This document shows, piece by piece, positions 24,618 through 37,133 of a stretch of 64,000 nt of DNA; within the stretch, counting starts at the first letter, position 1, and each line of letters opens with the position of its first letter. The translations under genes were made by a program, and so were the position numbers. The DNA is taken from positions 1,674,001 through 1,738,000 of the forward strand of contig CAVWJW010000008.1 of assembly GCA_963755335.1 (NCBI GenBank). The letters are read 5' to 3'. Under the pieces are notes generated by a model, which had not been told where the DNA came from, did not search any database, and saw nothing but the letters and a program-made list of their open reading frames with translations. This DNA is from UBA10649 sp963755335. Its GTDB lineage: Bacteria > Actinomycetota > Actinomycetes > S36-B12.

Positions 24618-25646
24618 CTACTCAGTGATGAAGTCAAAGTCGTCCTCGTCCTCGAGCGATGGGGCGTCGGAAGTGCGATGCGCGTAGGAGATCGCGTCGG
24701 CGAGGCTCGAGAAGCCACGCTCGACCAGTGCACGCTGCAGTTCCTCGTGGATGCGCATCGGCGACGACGGATCGTGGAAGATGACAGTGCCGACCGAGAC
24801 CGCGCTCGCCCCGGCGAGGATGAACTCCAGGGCGTCCATTCCGGTGCGGATGCCGCCCATCCCGATGATCGGGAGATCCGGGAAGGCCTGGCGTATCTGC
24901 CACACGCAGCGCACGGCGACCGGGCGCACCGCCGGGCCGGACAGTCCGCCGGTGATGCCGGCCAGGTGCGGGCGCATCGTGTCGGGATTGATGACCATGC
25001 CGAGCAGGGTGTTGATCACCGACACCCCGGTCGCTCCGGCCCGCACGACCGACTCGGCCACGGACACGATGTCTGTGACGTCGGGCGAGAGCTTGGCGAA
25101 GATGGGCATGCGCGGATCGCTGTTGCGACGCACGAGCTGGATGACATTCGCCGCCATGCTCGGATCGCACGCGAACACGAGCCCGCGGTTCTCGACGTTC
25201 GGGCACGAGATGTTGACCTCGATGGCCGCCACCCCCGGGGTGGGGCGCAGCCGCGAGGCGAGCTTGCCGTACTCGTCGACCGTGCTGCCCGCGATCGAGA
25301 CGATCGTCGTGGCCCCGCGCTGGTTCAGCCACTCGAGGTCGGTCTCGATGAAGCGATCGATGCCGGGACCCTGCAGGCCGATCGAGTTGAGCATGCCGCT
25401 CGGGGTCTCGGCCATGCGCGGCGTCGGGCGGCCCGATCGCGGCTGCATCATGACGCTCTTGGTGACGATGCCCCCGATCTTCGTGATGTCGAAGAACTGG
25501 TCGAGCTCGCGGCCGGCCGCAGCGCATCCTGACGCCGTGAGGACCGGGCTCTCGAGGCGCAGGTCGCCGAGCTGGGTGCTCATGTCGATGTACGCCACGG
25601 GCCCCTTGCCGGGCAGCGGTCCCTGGGAGATGAGTGCTCGTGTCAT
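24618..25646 (-). CDS. pyrD: Dihydroorotate dehydrogenase, class 1B catalytic subunit
   Basis: FMN enzyme oxidising dihydroorotate to orotate, paired with PyrK. 342 residues from ATG 25646, chosen because GGAGGAGG lies nine bases upstream and the ATG shares one base with the pyrK stop. Motifs: SPVLTASGCAAAG, EVNISCPNV (catalytic Cys of class 1), FAKLSPDVTDI and GMGGIRTGMDALEFILAGAS. The N-terminal 22 residues precede the barrel; a second ATG (MSTQLGDLRL) is possible but lacks a ribosome-binding site. The C-terminus is strongly acidic (LEDEDDFDF). Confidence 0.96.
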   Translation of the reverse strand: MTRALISQGPLPGKGPVAYIDMSTQLGDLRLESPVLTASGCAAAGRELDQFFDITKIGGIVTKSVMMQPRSGRPTPRMAETPSGMLNSIGLQGPGIDRFIETDLEWLNQRGATTIVSIAGSTVDEYGKLASRLRPTPGVAAIEVNISCPNVENRGLVFACDPSMAANVIQLVRRNSDPRMPIFAKLSPDVTDIVSVAESVVRAGATGVSVINTLLGMVINPDTMRPHLAGITGGLSGPAVRPVAVRCVWQIRQAFPDLPIIGMGGIRTGMDALEFILAGASAVSVGTVIFHDPSSPMRIHEELQRALVERGFSSLADAISYAHRTSDAPSLEDEDDFDFITE

Positions 25647-26477
25647 CAGCGCGCCTCCTCCACTGGTGCGCCCACCGTGCCGGGCGGTATCGAGCCGACG
25701 GCGGACCACAGGACCCGGTCGCCGCGGAAGACCGGACCCTCGGTGCAGGACCTCAGCATTCGGGTGACGCCGTCCTCTCCTTCGACGGGCAGGACGCAGG
25801 TCATGCACACGCCGATGCCGCAGGCCATGGCCTCCTCGACGGCGCACTGGCTGTACGCACGAAGGTCGGTCGAGATCTGGGCAACGCTGGCGAGCATGGG
25901 CATCGGGCCGCAGGCGTAGACCACGGCCGCATCGACGCGCTTCATGAGTTCGGGCAGGATGTCCGTGACATAGCCCCGCTCGCCAAGCGATCCGTCATCG
26001 GTCGTGATGGTCAACGTCGACGCGAGGCGCTTCAGCTCGAGCACGCCGAAGAGCCTCTCCTCCGTGGAAGCGCCCACCACCACGTCGACGCGGCAGCCTC
26101 GCTCGCGCAGTTGCTCGGCGAGCATGAACAACGGCGCCGAGCCGTACCCGCCGCCGACGAGGACGCAGTTGACGCGCTCCTTCGGCAGGATGAACGGGCG
26201 ACCCAGGGGTCCGACGATGTCGACCACGTCATGGCGGCGCCGCTCCGACAGCCACTTGGTGCCGTTGCCCTTGATCCCGATGACCACATCGAGTGTGCCG
26301 CCGTACACGCCCCGCGACTGCACCTGGTGGATCGCGAACGCCCGGCGCAGCACCATGCTGGACTCCTCGCCGCCGATGCCCAGCGTGACGAAGTGACCCG
26401 GCCGGGCGACGTCCGCGATGCCGGGGGCGGTCAGGGACAGCACGTGGTACGCACCGATCCGGCGGATGTCGAGGACC

Positions 26478-26500
<23 letters not shown>
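25646..26500 (-). CDS. pyrK: Dihydroorotate dehydrogenase electron transfer subunit
   Basis: FAD and 2Fe-2S protein passing electrons from PyrD to NAD+. 284 residues from GTG 26500, with GGAAGGG about seven bases upstream; it overlaps the carB end by 23 bases. The N-terminal FAD barrel includes GHFVTLGIGG and RRAFAIHQV, the NAD half has VLVGGGYGSAPLFMLAEQL, and the C-terminal iron-sulfur site has cysteines in QCAVEEAMACGIGVCMTC plus the later SCTEGPVF. It follows carB and precedes pyrD in the pyr operon. Confidence 0.95.
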
Positions 26501-29829
<3,329 letters not shown>

Positions 29830-29830
<1 letters not shown>

Positions 29831-30978
29831 CAGCGCTCGCCGCCCTCGCGTGCGTCGGCCATCAGGGCGACGAACTCGTCGAAGAGGTAGTCCGCATCGT
29901 GCGGACCGGCCGCGGCCTCCGGGTGGTACTGCACGCTGAAGGCGGGCACGTCGAGGCAGCGCAGGCCCTCGACCACGTCGTCGTTGAGGCACACATGGCT
30001 CACCGTCGCGCGGCCGAACGGCGTGTCGAACTCACCGCCGCGTGGCGCGTCGACCGCGAAGCCGTGGTTGTGGGCCGTGACCGCCACCTTGCCCGTGGCC
30101 AGGTCCTGGACCGGCTGGTTGATGCCTCGATGCCCGTAGCGCAGCTTGTACGTGCCCAGGCCCAGAGCCCGGCCGAGGACCTGGTTGCCGAAGCAGATGC
30201 CGAACACCGGCGTGCGATCGGACAAGAAGGCCTCCATCAGCGCCACGGACGAGTCGGCGGTCGCCGGGTCGCCGGGACCGTTCGAGAAGAACACGCCGTC
30301 GGGCGCCAGCGCTCGAATGTCGGCTGCGCTGCTCGTGGCCGGCACGACGTGCACCTCGATGCCCCGCTGCGCCATCCGGTGCGGCGTCATCGACTTGATG
30401 CCTAGGTCGACGGCGGCCACGACGAAGCGGCGCTCCCCCACCGCAGGCACGACGTAGGCCTCGGGCGTGGTCACGTCGCCCGTGAGATCGGCGCCGGCCA
30501 TCTGCGGGCTGGCCTGCACGGCCGCGAGAAGCTCGGCGGGCGTCTGTCGGGCGGCCGGCCCACTGAAGATCCCGACGCGCATCGCGCCCCGCTCGCGCAG
30601 GTGGCGGGTAAGTGCGCGGGTGTCGATGCCGCTGATGCCGATCACGCCCTGATCGCGCAGGTCGTCATCGAGGGTCCTGGTGGCCCGCCAGTTCGACGAG
30701 ACCCGCGAGGGATCGCGCACGACGTAGCCCGCGACCCAGATCCTGGTCGACTCGGGGTCCTCCGCGTTCATTCCCGTGTTGCCGATGTGCGGAGCCGTCA
30801 TGACGACGACCTGCCGGTGGTACGACGGGTCGGTGAGCGTCTCCTGGTAGCCGCTCATCCCGGTGGAGAACACCGCCTCGCCGAACGTCGTGCCGATCGC
30901 ACCGTAGGCGCGGCCACGCATCGTCCGCCCGTCCTCGAGGACGAGGACCGCTGCGGTGTCAGGCATGTCGGGATTCAC
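29830..30978 (-). CDS. carA: Carbamoyl-phosphate synthase small chain
   Basis: Glutaminase subunit delivering ammonia to CarB. 382 residues from GTG 30978, picked because AAGGAG ends about four bases before it; ATG 30966 is the alternative. The class I amidotransferase domain has the nucleophile in VFGICFGNQVLGRAL and the His-Glu pair in VQYHPEAAAGPHD. The N-terminal CPSase domain includes GEAVFSTGMSGYQETLTDPS. The GNQ replacing the more usual GHQ after the catalytic Cys is common in actinobacterial CarA. It overlaps the preceding PH-like gene by 20 bases. Confidence 0.96.
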
Positions 30979-31543
30979 CGTTCTCCTTCTGGTGCAGGTC
31001 GACGCCGAACGTCGATCCGAGTCCATCCAACACAGCCGCGTGACCGGCACCGTCATCCGCCCGGAAGCCGGTGTCGATGACCGCCTCGCCGAGCCGCCAC
31101 GTCACGACGACGACGCTGTCCTTCGCCTTGACGGTGCCGGCCAGGCCGCGATCGAGTCGAAGGCCGACGACGTCGGCCGCGGGGATGAACACGCTGCGCG
31201 CGCCCACCCGCTCGAGGTAGATGCCGTCGGAGCTCCACGAGATCGCGGCGCGGCTGCGCACGCCGAGATCGTGCACGGCGATCCGGTCCATCCAGTCGCC
31301 GGCGGTGGCCGTCCCGATGAACAGGCCCTCGACCTCTGCCGATCGTGCTGCCGTCGTCGGCTCGTCCGCGGGGGCCGGGATCCAGCCCTGGCGGCGCTGG
31401 CGGGCCTGCCATCCGTGCCGCATCCCCCACAGGGCCAGCGCGATGATCACCAGGACGATGACGACCAGGGCGATTCGCGCAGGCCAGTTCGTGACCTGCG
31501 CCTGCTGGGTGTAGTCGGTGGCCCGGACGGCCCAGCGCGTCAC
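30959..31543 (-). CDS. PH-like domain membrane protein of the pyr operon
   Basis: 194 residues. One transmembrane segment near the N-terminus (NWPARIALVVIVLVIIALAL) is followed by basic residues and a cytoplasmic domain rich in beta strands (GLFIGTATAGDWMDRIAVHD, AAISWSSDGIYLERVGARS), resembling the PH-like domain annotated in actinobacterial homologues. Start GTG 31543 overlaps the pyrC stop as GTGA, and its end overlaps carA by 20 bases, so it is tightly coupled to the operon. The same slot holds Rv1382 in Mycobacterium. Function unknown; a role in anchoring or regulating the pathway at the membrane is only a guess. Confidence 0.82.
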   Translation of the reverse strand: MTRWAVRATDYTQQAQVTNWPARIALVVIVLVIIALALWGMRHGWQARQRRQGWIPAPADEPTTAARSAEVEGLFIGTATAGDWMDRIAVHDLGVRSRAAISWSSDGIYLERVGARSVFIPAADVVGLRLDRGLAGTVKAKDSVVVVTWRLGEAVIDTGFRADDGAGHAAVLDGLGSTFGVDLHQKENGESRHA

Positions 31544-32832
31544 CTGTCGACCATCCCGCTGCGAACGGTGAACCGGCCGCGCTTGAGGACGTGCTCGACG
31601 CGCGCGGGCAGTTCCATGCCGGCGTAGGGAGTGTTGTGGCTCTTCGAGGCCAAGGTGCTGGCCTCGACGACCCAGCGCGCCTCGGGATCCACCAGGGCGA
31701 TGTTGGCCACCGCGCCGGCGGCGAGCTCGTGGCCGTGGTCGATGGCGCGGCCGATGCGCGCGGGCGCAGCCGACATGCGCTCGGCGACCCCGCGCCAGTC
31801 GAGTCGACCGGTGCGCACCATCGTCTCGACGACGACGCTGAGCGCGGTCTGCAGCCCGAGCATCCCGAAGGAGGCCGCGCCCCACTCGCAGTCCTTGTCC
31901 TCGAGGGCGTGCGGGGCATGGTCCGTCGCGACGATGTCGATCGTCCCGTCGGCGAGCCCGTCCCACAGCGCGGCGACGTCGTCGGCAGAGCGCAGCGGAG
32001 GGTTGACCTTGTAGACCGGGTCGTAGCTGCGCACGAGCTCCTCGGTCAGCAGCAGATGGTGCGGAGTGACCTCCGCGGTGACGTTGATGCCCTTGGCCTT
32101 GGCCCACCTGATGATGTCGACCGAGCCCGCCGTCGACACGTGGCACACGTGCAGCCGCGATCCGACGTGGTGGGCGAGCAGCACGTCGCGGGCGATGATC
32201 GACTCCTCGGCGACCGCCGGCCAGCCGGTCAGGCCCAGCACGCCAGAGAGCATGCTCTCGTTCATCTGGGCGTTCTCGGTCAGGCGCGGCTCCTGCGCAT
32301 GCTGCGCGATGACGCCGTCGAAGGCCTTCACGTACTCCAGCGCCCGCCGCATCAGCACGGCGTCGGACACGCACTTGCCGTCGTCGCTGAACACTCGCAC
32401 CTGCGCAGCCGACCCGGCCATCGCGGCGAGCTCGGCGAGCTGGGTGCCGTTGAGCCCGACAGTGACGGCGCCGACCGGATGCACGTCGACGAGCCCGGAC
32501 TCCTGGCCCAGTCGCCAGACCTGCTCGACGACACCTGCGGTGTCGGCCACCGGGAGGGTGTTGGCCATCGCGAAGACCGCCGTGAAGCCGCCGAGCGCAG
32601 CGGCCTGGGAGCCGGTGTCGACGGTCTCGGCGTCCTCGCGACCGGGCTCACGCAGGTGCGTGTGCAGATCGACGAGGCCGGGCAGGGCGACCAGGCCGGT
32701 GACGTCGACGACCTCGCTGCCGGATCCCGCTCCCGCGGCGACGACCTCCCGGATGACTCCGTCAGCGACGACGATGTCGACGGCCGGCTCGCCATAGGGC
32801 TGGGCTCCACGCAGGACGGTGGTCGGTGTCAT
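31540..32832 (-). CDS. pyrC: Dihydroorotase
   Basis: Zinc amidohydrolase cyclising carbamoyl aspartate to dihydroorotate. 430 residues, class I type. Metal ligands: DLHTHLREPG (HxH), histidines in DGVIAQHAQEP and SRLHVCHVSTAGS, and the aspartate in IVATDHAPH. Signature GFTAVFAMANT is present. Its first ATG overlaps the pyrB stop by 4 bases. The frame is intact and the order pyrR-pyrB-pyrC is canonical. Confidence 0.97.
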   Translation of the reverse strand: MTPTTVLRGAQPYGEPAVDIVVADGVIREVVAAGAGSGSEVVDVTGLVALPGLVDLHTHLREPGREDAETVDTGSQAAALGGFTAVFAMANTLPVADTAGVVEQVWRLGQESGLVDVHPVGAVTVGLNGTQLAELAAMAGSAAQVRVFSDDGKCVSDAVLMRRALEYVKAFDGVIAQHAQEPRLTENAQMNESMLSGVLGLTGWPAVAEESIIARDVLLAHHVGSRLHVCHVSTAGSVDIIRWAKAKGINVTAEVTPHHLLLTEELVRSYDPVYKVNPPLRSADDVAALWDGLADGTIDIVATDHAPHALEDKDCEWGAASFGMLGLQTALSVVVETMVRTGRLDWRGVAERMSAAPARIGRAIDHGHELAAGAVANIALVDPEARWVVEASTLASKSHNTPYAGMELPARVEHVLKRGRFTVRSGMVDR

Positions 32833-33800
32833 GCTGCTCGCCCTCCGGACGTGTCAACGGTGGTGATGGCCTCGCCGGATCCGCCGAGCAGGAGGTACAG
32901 CACGGCCATCCGGACGCTCACGCCATTCGCGACCTGCTCGACCATCACCGCACGGTCGCTGTCCGCGACCTCGGCGCTGATCTCCATCCCGCGGTTCATC
33001 GGGCCCGGATGCATGACGATGGCGTGGTCGGGAAGTCGCACCATCCGCTCGCGGTCCAGCCCGTAGGAACGGCTGTACTCACGGGCCGACGGGAAGTACG
33101 CCGCCTGCATGCGCTCGAGCTGGACGCGCAGCATCATCAGCGCATCGGTGTGCGGGATGACCGCGTCGATGTCGTAGGACACCCGGCACGGCCACTTGTC
33201 GACACCCGTCGGCAGGAGCGTCGGCGGCCCGACGAGGGTCACGTCGGCGCCCAGGGTGCTCAGCAGGAGCACGTTCGACCGCGCCACCCGGCTGTGCAGG
33301 ACGTCGCCGACGATCGTCACGCGCAGGCCGTCGAGGTTGCCCTTGCCGCCGCGCAGGTGGCGGCGGATCGTGTAGGCGTCGAGCAGCGCCTGGGTCGGAT
33401 GCTCGTGCGTGCCGTCGCCGGCGTTCACCACGGTGCCGCCGATCCAGCCGGCGTTCGCCAGCCGGTGCGGAGCACCCGAGGCACTGTGCCGGATGACGAC
33501 CGCGTCGGCCCCCATCGCCTCGAGGGTCAGCGCGGTGTCCTTCAGGCTCTCGCCCTTCGAGACGCTCGAGCCCTTCGCCGCGAAGTTGATGACGTCGGCC
33601 GACAGCCGCTTCGCTGCCATCTCGAAGGAGATGCGGGTGCGCGTGGAGTCCTCGAAGAAGAGATTGACGACGGTGCGGCCGCGCAGGGTGGGCAGCTTCT
33701 TCACCGAGCGCTCGGTCACCGTCGCGAGTTCCGCGGCCGTGTCGAGGATGAGCTCGGCAGTCGTCGAGTCGAGGTCCGCGGCCGAGAGCAGGTGCCTCAT
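32829..33800 (-). CDS. pyrB: Aspartate carbamoyltransferase catalytic subunit
   Basis: Joins carbamoyl phosphate and aspartate, the committed step of pyrimidine synthesis. 323 residues. The carbamoyl phosphate site is FFEDSTRTRISFEMAAKRL, the aspartate side includes HPGPMNRGMEIS, and TVVNAGDGTHEHPTQALLDA is typical of bacterial PyrB. It overlaps pyrR and pyrC by 4 bases each. No pyrI-like regulatory subunit is present, as usual in actinobacteria, so control falls to PyrR. Confidence 0.97.
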   Translation of the reverse strand: MRHLLSAADLDSTTAELILDTAAELATVTERSVKKLPTLRGRTVVNLFFEDSTRTRISFEMAAKRLSADVINFAAKGSSVSKGESLKDTALTLEAMGADAVVIRHSASGAPHRLANAGWIGGTVVNAGDGTHEHPTQALLDAYTIRRHLRGGKGNLDGLRVTIVGDVLHSRVARSNVLLLSTLGADVTLVGPPTLLPTGVDKWPCRVSYDIDAVIPHTDALMMLRVQLERMQAAYFPSAREYSRSYGLDRERMVRLPDHAIVMHPGPMNRGMEISAEVADSDRAVMVEQVANGVSVRMAVLYLLLGGSGEAITTVDTSGGRAA

Positions 33801-34342
33801 GAGGTGCCCTCCGGCGCGTCGAGCAGCGTGACCTCGTCGACGTCGTCGAGCTCGGCCAGGGCCACCCGGACCTGCTCGCCGTGCGAGGTCGGCAGGTTCT
33901 TGCCCACGAAGTCGGGCCGGATCGGCAGCTCGCGATGGCCGCGGTCCACCAGCACAGCGAGCTGGACGGCCCGCGGACGACCGATGTCGCTGATGGCGTC
34001 GAGGGCGGCGCGGATCGTGCGACCGGAGTACAGGACGTCGTCGACGAGGACCACGACACGCCCGTCGATCCCGCTCGAGGGGATGGACGTGGACTCCAGC
34101 GCGCGGGCCGGCCGCAGGCGCAGGTCGTCGCGATACAGGGTGATGTCGAGGGAGCCCACCTCCACTGGCATCGACTCGATGCGCTCGATGGTGGCGGCGA
34201 TCCGGTTAGCGAGCGGGACGCCGCGGGTCGGGATGCCCAAAAGGATGAGGTCTTCGGCGCCCTTGTTCCGCTCGAGGATCTCGTGCGAGATGCGCGTGAT
34301 GGCACGGCCGATATCGGCGTCGTCCAGGACGACCTTCGACAT
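33797..34342 (-). CDS. pyrR: Pyrimidine operon regulator PyrR / uracil phosphoribosyltransferase
   Basis: RNA-binding regulator of the pyr genes with a phosphoribosyltransferase fold. 181 residues. The PRPP loop is VVVLVDDVLYSGRTIRAALD, and GIPTRGVPLA is also typical. ATG 34342 follows AAGGAGG by five bases. The leader contains a PyrR-binding stem-loop that overlaps this ribosome-binding region, so it probably represses translation of its own operon when UMP is high, as shown for Mycobacterium smegmatis PyrR. First gene of the operon. Confidence 0.97.
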   Translation of the reverse strand: MSKVVLDDADIGRAITRISHEILERNKGAEDLILLGIPTRGVPLANRIAATIERIESMPVEVGSLDITLYRDDLRLRPARALESTSIPSSGIDGRVVVLVDDVLYSGRTIRAALDAISDIGRPRAVQLAVLVDRGHRELPIRPDFVGKNLPTSHGEQVRVALAELDDVDEVTLLDAPEGTS

Positions 34343-34347
34343 GCGGA

Positions 34348-34380
34348 CCTCCTTCCCCGCCTCTCTGGACGGGCCTTAAA
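34348..34380 (-). promoter_or_regulatory. PyrR-binding leader overlapping the pyrR ribosome-binding site
   Basis: The leader reads CTTTAAGGCCCGTCCAGAG and continues AGGCGGGGAAGGAGG. The core GTCCAGAGAGGC is the known PyrR recognition loop. CCCG and CGGGG can pair around it, and the AAGGAGG Shine-Dalgarno sequence is immediately 3' (34348-34354). No attenuator terminator is seen, so translational repression fits better than attenuation. Confidence 0.8.
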
Positions 34381-34397
34381 GGATGTCTGACAGGACG

Positions 34398-34403
34398 ACC
34401 CTA
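34398..34403 (-). promoter_or_regulatory. -10 box for the pyr operon
   Basis: TAGGGT matches TANNNT. A start at about 34391 would give a leader of about 49 bases containing just the PyrR site and the ribosome-binding site. Confidence 0.45.
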
Positions 34404-34419
34404 TCCTCGGCCGTCGGCG

Positions 34420-37101
34420 CTAGGCAGCCCGGGACCGTCGGCGCTGGATCGCCTTCGTGCACTCGATGACGATCGGCTCCGCCAGCGACAACACGAGCAC
34501 CGTCAGCCACTGCAGCCCCGTCAGGCTCGTCGTCAGCAGCAGCCCCTGGAGGAAGGGCAGCTCGATCGCCAGCACGGAGAGCAGCAGGGGGATGGCCATC
34601 CACGCCCAGAAGGAGGCGAACGGCCCGGCCCAGATGGGCATCAGGGCCCGGCGCATGGCGGCCGCGAGCCAGACGGTGCTCAGCGCGAGGATGCCGAACG
34701 TCATCGTCTGTGCGGTGGCAACGCCCAGCAGGGGCTGCCACGCGAAGGGCAGCAGGCTGACGACGGCCTGAGTCAGCCCGAACGTGACCCAGAGCGGCGC
34801 CGTCCGACGATTCAGGATCGCCACGTGCGGATCGCGGGGCGGCAGGGTCATCAGGCCCGGCTCGGCCGAATCCGTGGAGAGCGCCACCGCCGGGAACAAG
34901 CCGATGAGGAACGACACGAACAGCAGTTGGACGGCGCTGAGGACGTTTCCGTCATTGAGGTTGAGCAGGCTGGCGCCGAGCATGATGCCGAGTAGGCCGA
35001 ACAGGCCGGCGAGCACGTAGCGGATCTGCGCGCTGACCTTGCCGTAGATGTCGCGGCCGAGCTCGATGGCGTGGACCAGGGTGGCGAAGTTGTCGTCGAC
35101 GAGGATCATCTTCGCGGACTGCTTGGTGACGTCGCTGCCGCTGCCCATAGCGACCCCGATGTCGGCCTTCTTGAGCGCGGCCGCATCGTTCACCGCGTCG
35201 CCCGTCATGGCGACGATGTCCCCTCGCTGCTGCATGAGGGTCACCATGCGCAGCTTGTCCTCGGGCGAGACGCGGCCGAACACGTGAAGGTCCGGGAGGC
35301 GGCCGAGCAGCTGCTCGTCGGAGAGCTGGTGCAGCTCCGGGCCGGTGATGACCCCGGGCCGAAGGCCGAGCTCGGCACCGATCGCCTGGGCGGTCACGGC
35401 ATGGTCGCCGGTGATCATCCGCACGTCGATCCCCGCCTTCAGCGCCACGCCGATGGCGTCCTTCGCCGACGGACGCAGCGGATCGATGATGCCGACGAGG
35501 GCGACGAACGCCAGCCCCGAGACGGCAGCCATCGGGTCTGCGACGACCGCATCACGCTCCGTCATCGGCACCACCTTGGCGGCGAACGACATCACGCGCA
35601 GGCCCTGCTCGGCGAGCTCGTGGTTGGCCGCCACGACGTTCCCGCGGGTGTCGCCGATGGGCGAGCGGACGTCGTCAGCCCACGAGTCCGTGCACCGGTC
35701 GAGGACGACATCGGGCGCCCCCTTGACGAGGACGACGACGGACGGCTCGCCGTCGATCTCGACCTCGTGGACCGTCGCCATGAACTTGTACGCCGAGTCG
35801 AAGGGCACCTCGGCGAGACGCGGATACTCGCGTCGCGACTGCTCCGCGTCGACCCCCATCTTCGCGGCCAGCACCACGAGCGCGGCCTCCGTGGGGTCGC
35901 CCACCACAGCACCGAAGGAGTCCACCGTCGCGTCGCCACTGAGGGCCAGGCCGTAGGCGAGCATCGTGAAGTCGGGAGACTCCTTGCCGGCGGCATGAAG
36001 GATCGTGCCCAGCTTCCCGTAGCCCGTGCCGTCGATCGTGAACCACTGGCCGTACGCGTACATCCGCGTCGCCGTCATCATGTCCATCGTCAGCGTGCCG
36101 GTCTTGTCGCTGTTGATGGCGGTCGTGCTGCCCAGGGTCTCGACGTCATTGAGGCTCTTGACGACGGCGTTCGCCTTCGCCAGGCGCTGAGCGCCGAACG
36201 AGAGCATCCCGGTGAGGAAGGTCGGCAGTCCCGACGGGATGGCGGAGATCGCGGTCGTGATGCCCAGCAGGATCACCGCGCTGCTGTCGAGGCCGCGGTA
36301 GAGGCCGAGGGCCACGATGAGCGCGACCGCGACCCACGCGATGACGGCCAACCGGATCGTCAGCCCGCGCACCTCGCGCTGCAGCGGCGACTGCGCCACC
36401 TGCACGGAGCCGAGCATGCCCGCGATCGCGCCCATCTCGGTGGCCGATCCGGTGGCCGTGACGATCATCGTCGCGGTTCCCCGCGTCACCGACGTGTTCT
36501 GGAACAGCATGCTGCTCCGGTCGCCGAGGGCGGTGTCGGCATCGGCCACCGGTTCGGCACCCTTCGCGACAGGAGCGCTCTCGCCGGTGAGTGCGCTCTC
36601 CGCCACTTCGAGCCGGGCGGCTACGGCGATGCGACCGTCCGCGGGAACGAGGTCCCCCGCTTCGAGCAGGACAACGTCACCTGGCACGAGGTTCGCGGCC
36701 GGCAACTCGACCAGGGCGTCATCGCGGCGCACCCTCGCGCTCGGCACTTGCATGGACTGCAGTGCCTCGACGCTCGTCCTCGCGTTGATCTCCTGCCGAG
36801 CGCCCATGACGACGTTGATGAGCACCAGGACGCTGATCAGGGTCCCGGTCTCGACCTGTCCGATGGCGAAGGAGACCACGGCGACCACCGTGAGCATCAC
36901 GTTCATGGGAGTGCCCCACGTGGCCAAGGCGATCGACCACGACGAGCGACGTGGTGTGCTCGGCAGGGTGTTGGGTCCGAAGGCGGCCATCGCCGCCTCG
37001 GCAGCCGCCGTGGTGAGTCCGGTGTCGAGGTCGGTGTCGAGCCGTCGTGCCACATCGCCGACGTCCTCGACGAACCACGGCGTATCGGCAGCAGCACTCA
37101 C
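34420..37101 (-). CDS. P-type cation-transporting ATPase of unassigned specificity
   Basis: Integral membrane pump of 893 residues from GTG 37101. Catalytic motifs are intact: TGES (172-175), phosphorylation site DKTGT with D332, KGAPD near 460, TGDHAVT near 565 and GDAVND (634-639; usually GDGVND). The layout (two helices before the actuator domain, six after the hinge) fits the P2-like group. The helix 4 motif is PSGLP (289-293) instead of PEGLP, and helix 6 reads VSFLIGLFP (729-737) where Ca2+ pumps have an N..TD pattern. The acidic ion ligands of Ca2+ pumps are therefore missing, so the ion carried cannot be inferred. Start has CACACT seven bases upstream and no ribosome-binding site. Alternative upstream starts lack support. 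Confidence 0.85.
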   Translation of the reverse strand: MSAAADTPWFVEDVGDVARRLDTDLDTGLTTAAAEAAMAAFGPNTLPSTPRRSSWSIALATWGTPMNVMLTVVAVVSFAIGQVETGTLISVLVLINVVMGARQEINARTSVEALQSMQVPSARVRRDDALVELPAANLVPGDVVLLEAGDLVPADGRIAVAARLEVAESALTGESAPVAKGAEPVADADTALGDRSSMLFQNTSVTRGTATMIVTATGSATEMGAIAGMLGSVQVAQSPLQREVRGLTIRLAVIAWVAVALIVALGLYRGLDSSAVILLGITTAISAIPSGLPTFLTGMLSFGAQRLAKANAVVKSLNDVETLGSTTAINSDKTGTLTMDMMTATRMYAYGQWFTIDGTGYGKLGTILHAAGKESPDFTMLAYGLALSGDATVDSFGAVVGDPTEAALVVLAAKMGVDAEQSRREYPRLAEVPFDSAYKFMATVHEVEIDGEPSVVVLVKGAPDVVLDRCTDSWADDVRSPIGDTRGNVVAANHELAEQGLRVMSFAAKVVPMTERDAVVADPMAAVSGLAFVALVGIIDPLRPSAKDAIGVALKAGIDVRMITGDHAVTAQAIGAELGLRPGVITGPELHQLSDEQLLGRLPDLHVFGRVSPEDKLRMVTLMQQRGDIVAMTGDAVNDAAALKKADIGVAMGSGSDVTKQSAKMILVDDNFATLVHAIELGRDIYGKVSAQIRYVLAGLFGLLGIMLGASLLNLNDGNVLSAVQLLFVSFLIGLFPAVALSTDSAEPGLMTLPPRDPHVAILNRRTAPLWVTFGLTQAVVSLLPFAWQPLLGVATAQTMTFGILALSTVWLAAAMRRALMPIWAGPFASFWAWMAIPLLLSVLAIELPFLQGLLLTTSLTGLQWLTVLVLSLAEPIVIECTKAIQRRRSRAA

Positions 37102-37133
37102 GACGAGGAGTGTGTCAGGGAGCTCCCCCTGAG

